Translations under genes and position numbers: made by a program
In this document: piece by piece, positions 33,790 to 44,403 of the stretch
Layout of the letters: each line of letters begins with the position of its first letter
Position numbering within the stretch: the stretch's first letter is position 1
The notes under the pieces: generated by a model
Databases searched by the model: none
What the model was told of the DNA's origin: nothing
The model's input: only the letters and a program-made list of their open reading frames with translations
Source: Trifolium pratense
Lineage: Eukaryota; Streptophyta; Magnoliopsida; Fabales; Fabaceae
NCBI RefSeq assembly: GCF_020283565.1
Contig: NC_060063.1
Span: forward strand, 45,282,856-45,346,855
Direction of reading: 5' to 3'
Length of the DNA: 64,000 nt

Positions 33790-35190
33790 TTACAAAAAAG
33801 ATAGGTTATTTTACTAGAAGAGTACGTTGACAAATCGAAGTGTTTTCATACATTTTTGTTTTCATACACAAAAGTAGATACCTACATCTATAATAAATTC
33901 ACCGTAGTGAACATTGCTATCTTGTCAAAAAAAAAATTCAAAAAAATTAATATACAAAAGAATCTAATAAGTTTTTAAAGGTAAATATAATATTATTAAT
34001 AACCAGGTCTCTGCACAAGATGAACAGAAACCGGTAAAATATGAACCGCAAAAACAAAGGTGTTCACTACTAGAAAATTCGCTTTTAGAGACCGATTTAG
34101 CGACTGAATTATTTCGGTCACTATAGAGACCGAATTAGAGACCAAATTTCGACTGTCAAAGTAAAAAAACAAATCGGTCGCTAAATCGGTCGCTAAGTAA
34201 TTATAGAGACCGAATTAGAGACTGATAATTAGCGACCAATATTTCAGTCGCTATTAGAGACCGAATTAGAGACCAAAATTTCAGACTTCAAAGTCAAAAA
34301 ATATTCGGTCGCTAAATTGGTCGCTAAGTGATTGTATAGAGACCGAATTGGAGACCGATTAGTTTTAGCGACAGGAGATCTGACGCAAATGTTTTTTTTT
34401 TTACAAGTTTCTAAAAATTTACAAATCACTAAAAAAAAAATCAAATATTATCGTTATAAGAAGAAAAAAACCAATCCCTCTAATTGCATTAGTTACATAT
34501 ACCACAAAAAACCCTTAATCCTTCTTCTAAGTACTCACTATGTTCTCCCTCATCTCATCTCATAACCGTAAATACCCTTTTCAATCCTTTCATTCATTCT
34601 TCTTCTTTTTCTCGATTATGAATCAATTCCCTAAAACCCTCAAATCAAAATCTCAAAAACGTATTCTTTCGATTCTGAATGTTCGCCGATTTGAATCTCT
34701 CTAGGGATGAAGGCCAACAACATGTTATACAGTGGTGGATGCGATTTTGGAGATGAAGGATGTGGAACAGGGTCGTGATGTGGTCACACGTTGATGGCTG
34801 TACCGGCGGTGGGAGAGGAAGGAACGACGGGATACATTGGGTCGATGCTGATTTTGTTTGGTAGTGCGACTGCGCTTTGAAGGTAAGTTTGCTGCTTCCT
34901 ACATCTGCATATTTAAGTACTTGTGTATTTTTTTTCTTTGTTATTTTGCTTAAAACAGCTAGTAACATAGATGTAGATTCCAAGTGTTTTGGAACTGGTA
35001 TATAGTTTGATTAAAATTTGTAAATCGGAAAATATGCGATAAACTTTGTATGCTTGATTGGTTTCTTGTAAAACAGAGTTTAATTATACATGTGAGATTT
35101 TGTTTTTTGCATAGTTATAGTTATTGTTGATAAATGCAAAGGCCCCCATTACATTGATGTTTTTAGATTAGTCAAATAATGCAATGACAG

Positions 35191-35338
35191 GGAGAGGCCA
35201 ACCATGTTCGAAGTATATCAATTTTTAAGAGCTATTGATGGTAAGTACAATTTCACAACTGAGGATGAAATATTGGTACCTGAAAATATTGGTGATAATA
35301 ACATGGAGGAACTTATTATTGATAGAGAAGGAAAATAG
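35191..35338 (+). pseudogene. Exon-like fragment of unknown origin inside CACTA
   Basis: After an acceptor-like GACAG the frame reads ERPTMFEVYQFLRAIDGKYN, continues with EDEILVPENIG, and ends IIDREGK with a TAG stop. It resembles a genuine final exon. The ERPTMFEV start is reminiscent of protein-kinase C-lobe sequences, but this is not enough to name a family. Its last bases and following 75 bp recur at 36105-36200. Confidence 0.3.
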
Positions 35339-36534
35339 TAATTGTTGAGTATGTGTTAGGAAATCTGTAAAGAATTTATTCAAAAGTCTATGCTAAGATA
35401 CCTTGTAGAGATGCAATGAGTAACTCAAGGCGTTGAAGAAATCATGTATCTAGTGAAGAAATCAAATGTGTATATCTATCATCAGTAGTAGCATATATCT
35501 TCAAATGTAACATCCATACAAAAAAATTGTCTAGAATAATTTAAATGGACATTAATCATTAGTACTGGATACAATAAAATTCCAGATAATTCTCGTTTGA
35601 ACAAACAAAAAGAGGTCTCAATACAAACAACATTCAATACATAGGTCTAAGATGTTTAATACACAACTAAAACCACCATGCTTAGTTCCAATAACATCAA
35701 ACTACGACAAAAAGAAAGGAACTGAATCAGTCATCATGTACTAAATTCGGCCATTACATCAGTCATCTGTTTTTTTCCTTACCTCTAACTTGCTCAACCT
35801 GCTTAACTGAAACAAAATGTGAGGGGTGAGACAATCACTTCATCTCAATGGTTCCATACTTCCATTTACCTAGAGAGTTAGCAACTAAGAAGAACAAACT
35901 AATAGTTGATTAGTTCATATCTATCATTACATTCATTCGCAATTCAGGTAACTTATAAATAAGTGTTTCACACAGTAATTATCTTGATTCATTTTATATA
36001 GATAAACTGAGTTGAACATACACTAGAATCTCCAATTGTTTTTTTATACATTATTATCATCAAAATTTCAGAGTAATTATCCTGAAACCACTTTTAGTAA
36101 TTATTGATAGAGAAGGAAAATAGTAATTGTTGAGTATGTCTTAGGAAATCTGTAAAGAATTTATTCAAAAGTCTATGCTAAGATACCCTGTAGATGGACC
36201 AAGAAATTCAATTCTCTTTTTTTTGTTTGTTGAATAGAAATTTAATTTTGATTTTTTTTGACAAAAAATTCAATTTCAATTTTAATTATGTTTTTTCTTT
36301 CCTTTTTTCCTTCTGGTTCAATCTATGAATGATTGTATACTACTAGAAAATTCGCTTTTAGAGACCGATTTAGCGACCGAAATAATTCGGTCGCTATAGA
36401 GACCGAATTAGAGACCAATATTTTGAGCGTCAAATTAAAAAAAAAAATCAGTCGCTAAATCAGTCGCTATATAATTATAGAGACCGAATTGGAGACTGGT
36501 CTTTAGCGACCAGAAGTTCGGTCGCTATATCCGT

Positions 36535-36538
<4 letters not shown>

Positions 36539-36584
<46 letters not shown>
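36539..36584. repeat. (AT)n microsatellite
   Basis: An uninterrupted TA dinucleotide run of about 45 bp follows the nested CACTA subterminal repeats. Confidence 0.95.
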
Positions 36585-36586
<2 letters not shown>

Positions 36587-39475
36587 AGAAATCACTAAAA
36601 AAATTAATCAAATTATTATCTTTTAAAAAATAGAAAAGAAAAACAACAAATTAATCCAATATTATTATTAGTCAACACGTTTTCTCATTGTTTTCTTTTC
36701 AAATCAAAATTTCTCTTCAAACTTTTTCTCAGATAAATTGTCACTGCTTCACTGAACCCTAAATCAACTTTGCAAATATACCTCACTCATTGAACCCTAA
36801 ATCAAATTTTCCACACCACCGCTTCACCTCTCTCTCGTACAACTCTTCTCTTCTTCTCCACGGGACACCGAACATCTCTTCTCTCCCTCTCTCTATGAGT
36901 TCCAAATCGTCCAATAATACTGTGTTGCTGAGGTTTTTCATCATCAAATCGTCCAAACCCACGGCTCCTCGATTCAAATCAGTTCCAACAAAGCTCCTTT
37001 TCTTCAAAGGTATTATTTCCGAATTCATACCTATAACTTCTTTTATCATCTCAACATCACTATTTCATTCACAAATTCATACCTATAACTTCATAGGTAA
37101 ACGAGTTTTCTTAATTGGTTGAATTGAGATTTCGAATAATTGAATTGAACTCCCACCGAAATTGATTTTTTATTTATTTATTTTAGTATCTAAAATGGCC
37201 TTTAGAGGTGAATTTGTGTAATAATAATAGCAGTATTTGAAAATACCCTCATTGTTTTTTTTTTTTGTAAATTATAATTATGATAAACACAGTGTAAGTC
37301 TGTAAGTGCTTGGTAGAATTTACTTGGCTCAAAATAGAATGTAGTCGAAAAATTGGAACTTGAAATGAAAGAATCAGGGTTTTTGGTGTGAGTTGTCGAC
37401 TCATATCTCAATGCGTTTAAGAAGGAAATGTTATAAAGTAATGCATGTTTGTAGTGTCAACAACTGGGGGACAAAAGAGTATGAATAAGTAGAGGTTGCC
37501 AAGCTGAGGAAGCAAAGAGTTTTTCTGTTGTTTATAGCAATGAGCAGAGAATTAAAGAAAATTATAATATTGTTGTTATGATTTGTAGGTGTTGATTTCA
37601 AGATCAAAAGACTCACCGTAGGTGGAAAACTATTAAAACTTACAATTTGGGACACAAGTATGTATATACTATAGTCAGATTAGATCTTTCAGTTCAAGAA
37701 GAAAAACCAAACTGAACCATTATAATAGTTCGGTAAAACTGTCAGTCACAATTCAGTTTATATGTTTTTATAACAGTACTGACCTACAAGGTAACAAAGT
37801 ATGTAAAGATAGAGGGAATTATTGAACAGGTAATTTATACACAAGAGGGAATTATTGTACAAATATATACAATAAGAAGTTCTCTTACAAAGGTTTTTCT
37901 AATATTTGTCTCGATCAATTAGAATTTCGTAGATAGAGTACCAAATGTTCATATTGTTTTGCTCAAATTTCACGCATTTCATGCTCTTGAATTTAATATA
38001 ATCAATCTAGGTACTCAATTGCTTTGCTCTTTGCATAGATTTTTGCAGGTAGATTGTATGTTTGAAATATCAATTGACTAATGGAGATAGCATCACTCAT
38101 GTATCGAGTAGGTCTATAGACTATAGGTGTATCAATTAGCTTATTTTATGTTTATTAAGTTTCTAGTTTTTTATTTGAATGATTATTTTTGTGTGTATTG
38201 TGTTTATCCATTTCAGTTTTATCTTCTTCATGATTTGATTGATTCTTCATGGTTTTTACGATATTTGGTGTACTTGAAGAAAGGGAAGTTCGGCTGGAAC
38301 CTCAAATCATACATCGTGCCATATTAGTCATGATGGTAGGCTCACTTTGAAGCACATATTTAAAAAATTCTTCTTTCATGAAATCATTGTAGTGTCTTGA
38401 CCAACAGTATCTTTATTTTATCTTAGTCTATTCTTGTTTTTTAACCCAAAAATATAGATTAATATGTCATATATATTAGTATTAGTTGCACCCATTAATA
38501 TCAAATTACAGGTTATGTATTTTGCAGTCCTTTGAGGAATAGGCTTAATAGGACTATAAGCATTCATTTTATTCTTTGACTTGCAGATTTTGAAGCCATG
38601 AATGAATTTGAATAATTTAGGGGAGCTAGTTTGTTGAGAGCTTTCTAAGTTCTATATCATATCTTACTTTTTACAGATTTCCTATTGTGTTTATCTTCAT
38701 AAACTTCCAGAAGTTTTGTAAAAGTCTTCGGAATCAAGCATTGTTGTAAGCACTTTTAAGCAGGTATATATTCCTTGTTTCCATATTTTGGATGAATTTA
38801 TAATTATTTGTGATTTCTCATGATCAATACATCATAGTGTATATAGGATGAAGACCTCGAGTTAACATTATGATGTGGACATTGCAGCAAGGAGGAAGTG
38901 GGTATGTTATCTTTCAAATATCTGTCTTTTAAACTGAATTCTAGATTTTCATATGCACCCTTGTAGAGTAAGAGATTTTAATTTTCACCTCTGAATTCTA
39001 GATTTTCATCGTGCCATATTTTCACCTCTGATTTTCATATGTACCTCGAAGTTTTGGATTCTGAAATACTGAAGTTGAGCCCTCACCTTATAGCAGATCT
39101 GTTAGATGTTTAGATCAATGCAGAAATAGATTTGTCACAAGTAACTTGGAAATCAGTTTTTTTAGAGCTAACTAGTTTAATATATCAGGGAAATTAATGA
39201 TGAAGGAAAATGGAAGTCAATTCATTTTTTAGAGCTAACTAGCTAGTTTAATATATCAACGCATAGGCACTGCAGGTGCAGTGCATTTTTTTTTATCTCT
39301 TTTATTCAGTAGCATGTGATGGATTAGTTATGGTTTCCTGCATAACATGGCTCGGATTATGGAGCACAAATACTGATATAAAATATTTGTAAGCCATCTA
39401 CACTAACTGTAGTAGCATCCATACTCCACAATTTTTGACTTCTAGTTATAATTCATATTCTTTGTTTTGTTATAG

Positions 39476-39565
39476 ACGGAACTGAATGGCACTCCCCCCG
39501 CTCCTTCAGATTTGTTTGTTCACACACACCAACATCGCAAGAATAAACTTGAGTGTGGCAGATGA
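39476..39565 (+). pseudogene. Remnant of a CACTA-encoded protein (Transposase_24-like)
   Basis: After TATAG the frame reads TELNGTPPAPSDLFVHTHQH and RKNKLECGR, then stop. The P-x-x-LF-x-x-TH pattern resembles the conserved part of the plant Ptta/En/Spm transposon protein family. Only about 29 codons remain, so the call is tentative. Confidence 0.35.
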
Positions 39566-39619
39566 TAATGATGTATGTCTGATGATGATGATCAAGTTCA
39601 TGAAGATGATGTGGCAGAT

Positions 39620-39626
39620 GATAAAT

Positions 39627-39672
<46 letters not shown>
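39620..39672. repeat. (GAT)n microsatellite
   Basis: A pure GATGATGAT run of roughly 45 bp within a longer GAT-rich stretch (39565-39685), near the right end of the CACTA element. Confidence 0.95.
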
Positions 39673-40271
39673 ATGTCTGATGATGGTGTAGTAGTGTGGC
39701 TTACTTTAGTCTTGGTTATGTTTTGGTTGATTTGTAATACTTATTACTTAAATATAAATATATTATGTTCATATTGTTGTGTGCATAGTTTAATTGCTTG
39801 GTGTGTATGAAATAGTTTGAGATATTAAATTAGATTCAAAAATTGCTTTTCTAATAATTAAAAAAAATATATATATCATTAGTGACTGAAATAGAGACTG
39901 AATTTTTCACATAGCGTCGCTAATTCGGTCGCAACGAATTGAGAAATTAGTTTAAAATCGGTCACTAAATTAGTCGCTAAAATCAGTCACTAAATTAGTC
40001 TCTATAGCGTCGCAAAGCGCGTCGCAACCAGCGACACAAATTCAGTCTCTTTCGGTCTCTAAAATCGGTCACTATTTCGGTCTCTAAAATCGGTCACTAC
40101 TTTGGTCGCTACCAAATCGGTCGCTGGGTTGGTCACAACGGAGTAGCGACCAGGGTCGTTGATACTGATTTTTTATGGTCGCAAAATCGGTCGCTAACGG
40201 ATTTAGAGACCGATTTTGATGAAAATCGGTCTCTAAATCGGTCGCTAAAGCCGAGTTTTCTAGTAGTGGTT

Positions 40272-40598
40272 GTATATAAGCGAAAGACCAATGGAAATAC
40301 CAAAACAACACTACCTAAAAGAGGATCACTTCTAATCCCATTCTTAGAATGACACTTTGTAGCTTCCAGACCACCAGAGAAGAAATCAATCCAACCAATA
40401 AAGATGTCATTAGACGCTAACTCCAGATCTCAAATCAAAAGTGATCGGCCCATTAATATCCAAAAAGCAGCTCCATGAGCCAAAAGTTGATGGGCAACAG
40501 TAGAAACAAAACCTAGGCAGATAAGTCTCGGCTCGCAGTCCGTCTCAAAACAGTCAACACCGACGCGGTCGAGATCAACCAGATACAAAAAAACCTCC
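40272..40598. other. Spacer, no gene seen
   Basis: Moderately GC-richer DNA right of the CACTA element, with scattered stops in all frames. It contains phrases typical of a degraded retroelement or MITE carrier (CTAGGCAGATAAGTCTCGGC), but nothing identifiable. Confidence 0.4.
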
Positions 40599-41130
40599 AA
40601 ATCTCAACAAATTTGGGGCTCATTTGGATTAGCTTATTTTTGAGCTTATGCAAACAACTTATCCAATATAAATAACGTTTTATGCGCTATTTTAAAAGTT
40701 CAAACTAGTGAAAATTGTATTTTTATAAGCTATTTTATAATAAACTACCTTGACAAAATTATAATAATATATAAAAATTGCATAACCTATTTGCATAAGC
40801 TCAAAAATAACCTAATCCAAACGGACCCTTGGAAACCAACAGAGACTCGATAAGAATCCTGCAAATCTCAACAGATTTGGGACTCGCTTAGATTAGCTTA
40901 TTTTTGAGCTTATGCAATTAGCTTATCCAATATAAATTAGGTTTTATGCGCTATTTTATAAGTTCACACTAGTGGAAATTGTATTTTTATAAGTTTTTTT
41001 ATCATAAACTACCTTGACAAACTTATAATAATATATAAAAATTGCATAAGTTATTTGCATAAGATCAAAAATAAGCTAATCTAAACGGACCATTTGAAAC
41101 CAACAGAGACTCGATAAGAATCCTGCAAAT
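40599..41130. repeat. Two tandem 264-bp units containing a MITE
   Basis: AAATCTCAACA at 40599-40609 recurs exactly 264 bp later (40863), and AAATCTCAA again 264 bp after that (41127). Each unit carries CTC(A/G)(T/C)TTGGATTAGCTTATTTTTGAG, its inverted partner CTCAAAAATAACCTAATCCA (first copy) or ATCAAAAATAAGCTAATCTA (second copy), and a GAAACCAACAGAGACTCGAT tail. A MITE plus flank was therefore duplicated in tandem. Confidence 0.85.
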
Positions 41131-41613
41131 CTCAAGATATATTGTAATCTATTTTATAACAAATAAACGGAATACCTCTTTTTGGGTGAACTTTTTAATT
41201 TCCAAATTTATATTATGATTAGATTTCTATTATGATTAAAAAACCAAGATTTGGGTGGAAAATGGTCGTATTAAGAGAATTGTCTACATGTGTTGTTTAA
41301 AACTTACTTTAATTTCAACCTTTTGATTTTGATCTAAAGGCTATTAATCATTCTCATCATTCTCATATATCTTTGTCATTCTGTAAATAATTGGTTATAG
41401 TAATTATATTACTCATAGCATTGTTGTTTATATACAAAGTATGACACAAAGTATGACACCTACAATTTCTCCTAAGATTGTGCCTCTGATATTATTACTA
41501 CTATGTATATGAGCTTAATTACTATCCAGCTGTGAATGACTACTACAGAATCGAATTTACCTAATTATTCAACTAGTTGCCAAATGTAGATATATATAGC
41601 TTAATACCCTCCC
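41131..41613 (-). mobile_element. Probable 3' LTR remnant of a copia element
   Basis: It directly follows (on the minus strand) the pol end at 41614 and a polypurine-like GAGGGAGGG. An AT-rich stretch then starts TATTAAGC, likely a decayed TGTTAAGC. The far boundary is not visible. Confidence 0.45.
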
Positions 41614-42016
41614 TCAACTGGGAGCATGGAGATTTCTAATGCCCAACTTGCCAAGAAGAAATTCATCAAATTGTGCTTTCCCCAATTTTTTCGTGAAAAT
41701 ATATACGAGTTGAGTAGTAGTAGAAACATACAGTGGACAAATATTATTTTTCAAAACTTCATTCTGGACACAATGACTGTCAACTTCAATGTGTTTGGTG
41801 CGTTCATGGAACATCGGATTTTTCGCAATGTGGATAACCCCCATATTGGAAAGGATCCCTTTTAACCATTTTTACTCGCATGTAGTGGTTGCCATATATC
41901 GATATTCAACCTCAGCAGGAAATAGGAGAGTCACCGAGCTGCACTATCCAACCAGTGACTGATCGTCAACTTAAAGGGCAGTTAGCCCAGTCTGAATCGC
42001 ACCAGCCATGAAGTTT
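41614..42016 (-). pseudogene. Ty1/copia pol C-terminus (RNase H region), broken
   Basis: Reading down from 42016: DSDWANCPLS, a stop, RSVTGWIVQLGDSPISC, then after a frame change AEVEYRYMATTTCE, a stop, KWLKGILSNMGVIHIAKNP, FHERTKHIEVDSHCV and LGKLGIRNLHAPS ending at 41614. This is the copia RNase H end with the diagnostic HIAKNP-x-FHERTKHIE segment. Two stops, an internal deletion and a frameshift make it dead. Confidence 0.85.
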
Positions 42017-42153
42017 TAAATCACTTTTACTACAAAAAAAATCCCTTGTCCGGGATTGCCCTTTACAAATCTCTATCAAAATCAAAGATGACATACATTT
42101 ACATTTAAATAAAACAAAAAAGGACGATGTTATTAATGTCTAATGTGGAATCT

Positions 42154-42470
42154 TGTTAGGTTCTGAACTATAAGAGGCTATGAAGCTCTGTTTTTGATTC
42201 TGATACACGTTTCTACTTTCTTAGTTAGTAGTTAGCGGTTAGTTAGTGATTACAGCTGACAAATTGTTAAGTCAGTTACATTGCATTTTTGTGTATAAAA
42301 ACAGTTGTAATCTCTCATTTGTAAATAACTCAATACAATATATAAGATTTTATTTTTCCTTTATTCAATTTCTGTTTATTCTAATTCATCATCTTCTCTC
42401 ATTTTTCAATCATCTTTCATTATTCTGTGTTCTTTGTTTTGGGATTAATTCCTCAATAGTTGTCTCGGGT
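42154..42470 (+). mobile_element. Probable copia LTR relic
   Basis: It begins TGTTAGGTTCTGAAC. It contains TTAGTTAGTAGTTAGCGGTT, TGTATAAAAACAGTTGTAAT and AATAACTCAATACAATAT, the arrangement typical of legume copia LTRs with a TATA-like box near 42294. No target duplication was found. Confidence 0.5.
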
Positions 42471-42655
42471 TTTTAAGAGATTCTTGGCGAACAATTTGTT
42501 TTCCCATTTCTTCTATCAAGTCATACATTTCACATTTGTATGCAATTTTTAAAGTCAACTCTTATGATCAGAGCCTTATCTAAAAGATGTCTTATACCTA
42601 TATCTGCAAAAAAAAAAAAAACCACACTCATTTAATATTTTGGTTATACAATCCC
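42470..42655 (-). pseudogene. NB-ARC (MHD region) fragment of a TNL
   Basis: The plus-strand text matches exon 2 of TNL-3 in the order TTTTTAAGAGATTCTTGGCG, ACAATTTGTTTTCCCATTTC, CAAGTCATACATTT, AAGATGTCTTATACCTATAT. On the minus strand this covers the ADIGIRHL..KAL..MHDLIEEMGKQIV region with small insertions. Unlike the other relics it is in the same orientation as the intact genes. It joins block copy C without a splice site. Confidence 0.8.
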
Positions 42656-42850
42656 TTTTATGTAAATATGAAGAACATGGTGAAATGAATCATGAAATGG
42701 AGTATCGAGTTATTAGCAGGAACTCCAACTCAGTTTGATAAATAAATTGATCATGTTGGGTTAAAACCATGTTTGAGTAAATATTGAGTCCTCATGTGAT
42801 GCACACTATTTGTTTGATAAAATGCCCCACATTGTTAAAAAATGCCCCAC
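42656..42850 (+). repeat. Recurrent unknown block, copy C (degraded)
   Basis: It starts TTTATGTAAATATGAAGAAC and contains AGTATCGAGTTATTAGCAGG and ACTCAGTTTGATAA, as in copies A and D. The frame is broken by a stop and a shift. The final AATGCCCCACATTGTT is tandemly doubled. Confidence 0.7.
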
Positions 42851-43116
42851 ATTGTTGGCGCAGCAAAATATCAAAACACACTATAGTTTTGATTCACACA
42901 CACAGGCCTTGGCTCAAGACAAGCCGATGAACCTCACAGACTGATTTTTTACAGAAACTACAATTATGCAGAAACTACCAAGAAAGAAGAAAGAAGATGA
43001 ATGAGGATGATGAATAAGGGATATATCACAACCGAGATAGAGATCAAAATAGAGTTTTATTCATCCACTTTGGGGAACAAAAGTGTAACATCCCAATATT
43101 TTATATTTATTTTATT

Positions 43117-43168
<52 letters not shown>

Positions 43169-43639
43169 TTTTTAGATATGTTTTTAACTATTTTATATAT
43201 ATTATTTTATCAATCTATTTAAGCGTATGATATTATTTTCATGTGGTTAATTATGTGAGTGGTAGCATTTGAATGTACCTAAGTCATATAAGTGACCAGA
43301 CCAAAATAATAGAACTTAAGTAATATTTGTAACCTTTGATTTCTATGACCATTCATCCTTCCCTTTATTATTCTATTCACGTCAGACTAGTGGAAAAATT
43401 AAAGAATTTAATTCCCTATCAGTTAGTACATCAAGCATCTTGATTATCACTAATTCCATGCGTTCTTTTATCTTCTCATCATGTATTGCCATTTAATCAA
43501 TTGAGCTGCACCTTCATCCTTAGTTTCCTTGCAAATACCCTCACGTGAATATGGTTTCTATACTAGCTCTTGGTTAATCAAAACAAAATATATTGAATTC
43601 CTTCTATTTACCTTAGACTAATTCCATGTATTATTCCAA
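42851..43639. other. Spacer with (AT)n microsatellite
   Basis: A pure AT run spans about 43119-43166. The remainder is AT-rich with no gene recognised. Confidence 0.5.
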
Positions 43640-44245
43640 AGGTCAGTGAATCAAAAGAATATCCCATGCATTGCTGTCTTACTCAAAGTAATACCCTCTA
43701 TTGTTATGAGAAGATTCAGAGGTATGAAAGCTATTGTTGTATTGGATGGTTTGAATTCTTCAAAACTTTTAGAAAACTTGATTGGTGTCCGTCATGGTTG
43801 GCTAAGAGGCGGAAGCACAGTCATTATGACAACGAGGAACAAAGATGGACTTATAAGTGGAGGAGTTGATGAGATTTATGAAGTCCAGAAAATGAACCTC
43901 CCTTAGACTTTTCAGCTTAAGTGCTTTTAATAAAAAAGAGCAGTTTTTTTTTTCTTTTTTTCTTGTTAAGCAAAAAAAAAGAGCAGTTGTTTATGCCAAA
44001 GGTATTCCTTCGGTTTTGAAAGTTTTAGGATCATTTCTACATTCCAAAAGTAAAGAAGAATGGGATAGTGCACTTGCTAAACTGATGGAGGTTTCCAATG
44101 CATAAATTCAAAGGGTGTTGAGATTGAGTTATGATGAATTGGATTTAACAAAGAAAAATATATTTCTAGACATTGCATGTTTTTACAAAGGTTGTGGAAG
44201 AAGCAAAGAAACAAAAATATTAGATGCTTGTGGCTTTTTTGCGGA

Positions 44246-44403
44246 CCAGGATTCAGTGCAGTCAAAATATCCATGCATTCATGCAGTCATGTTTTGCACA
44301 CCTTTAGATTAAGTTTTGATGGGTTCAGATTTAAAGATGGATGGCTGAGATTCACCTGCAGTCAAATAGTGACTGCAGGGAATCCATTTCCCTTTTTTGC
44401 AGA
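44246..44403. mobile_element. 158-bp insertion with 12-bp flanking repeat in TNL-4 relic
   Basis: CTTTTTTGCGGA (44234-44245) and CTTTTTTGCAGA (44392-44403) bracket the extra DNA. The sister relic at 60345-60727 reads straight through this point. The insert contains an inverted pair CCTGCAGTC..GACTGCAGG. It is a small non-autonomous element of unknown class. Confidence 0.65.

Larger units (their letters stand above)
34065..40268. mobile_element. 6.2-kb CACTA transposon, target duplication GTT
   Basis: It starts CACTACTAGAAAATTCGC (34065) and ends CGAGTTTTCTAGTAGTG (40268), with GTT at 34062-34064 and 40269-40271. Both ends carry dense GAGACCGATTTAGCGACC / GGTCGCTAAATCGGTC subterminal repeats (34080-34380, 36355-36540, 39885-40255). 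No intact transposase is seen. Exon-like remnants occur at 35191-35338 and 39476-39565. A second left-type terminus (TACTACTAGAAAATTCGC) at about 36340 shows a nested or internally duplicated end. Confidence 0.85.

Noticed and set aside
34645..37655. Several 60-110 codon frames inside the CACTA element (for example 34645, 36790, 37431)
   Set aside because: Proline/serine-rich low-complexity translations in UTR-like DNA, with no recognisable domain and overlapping frames on both strands.
43001..43222. 73-codon frame with (IY)n
   Set aside because: Created by the (AT)n microsatellite.
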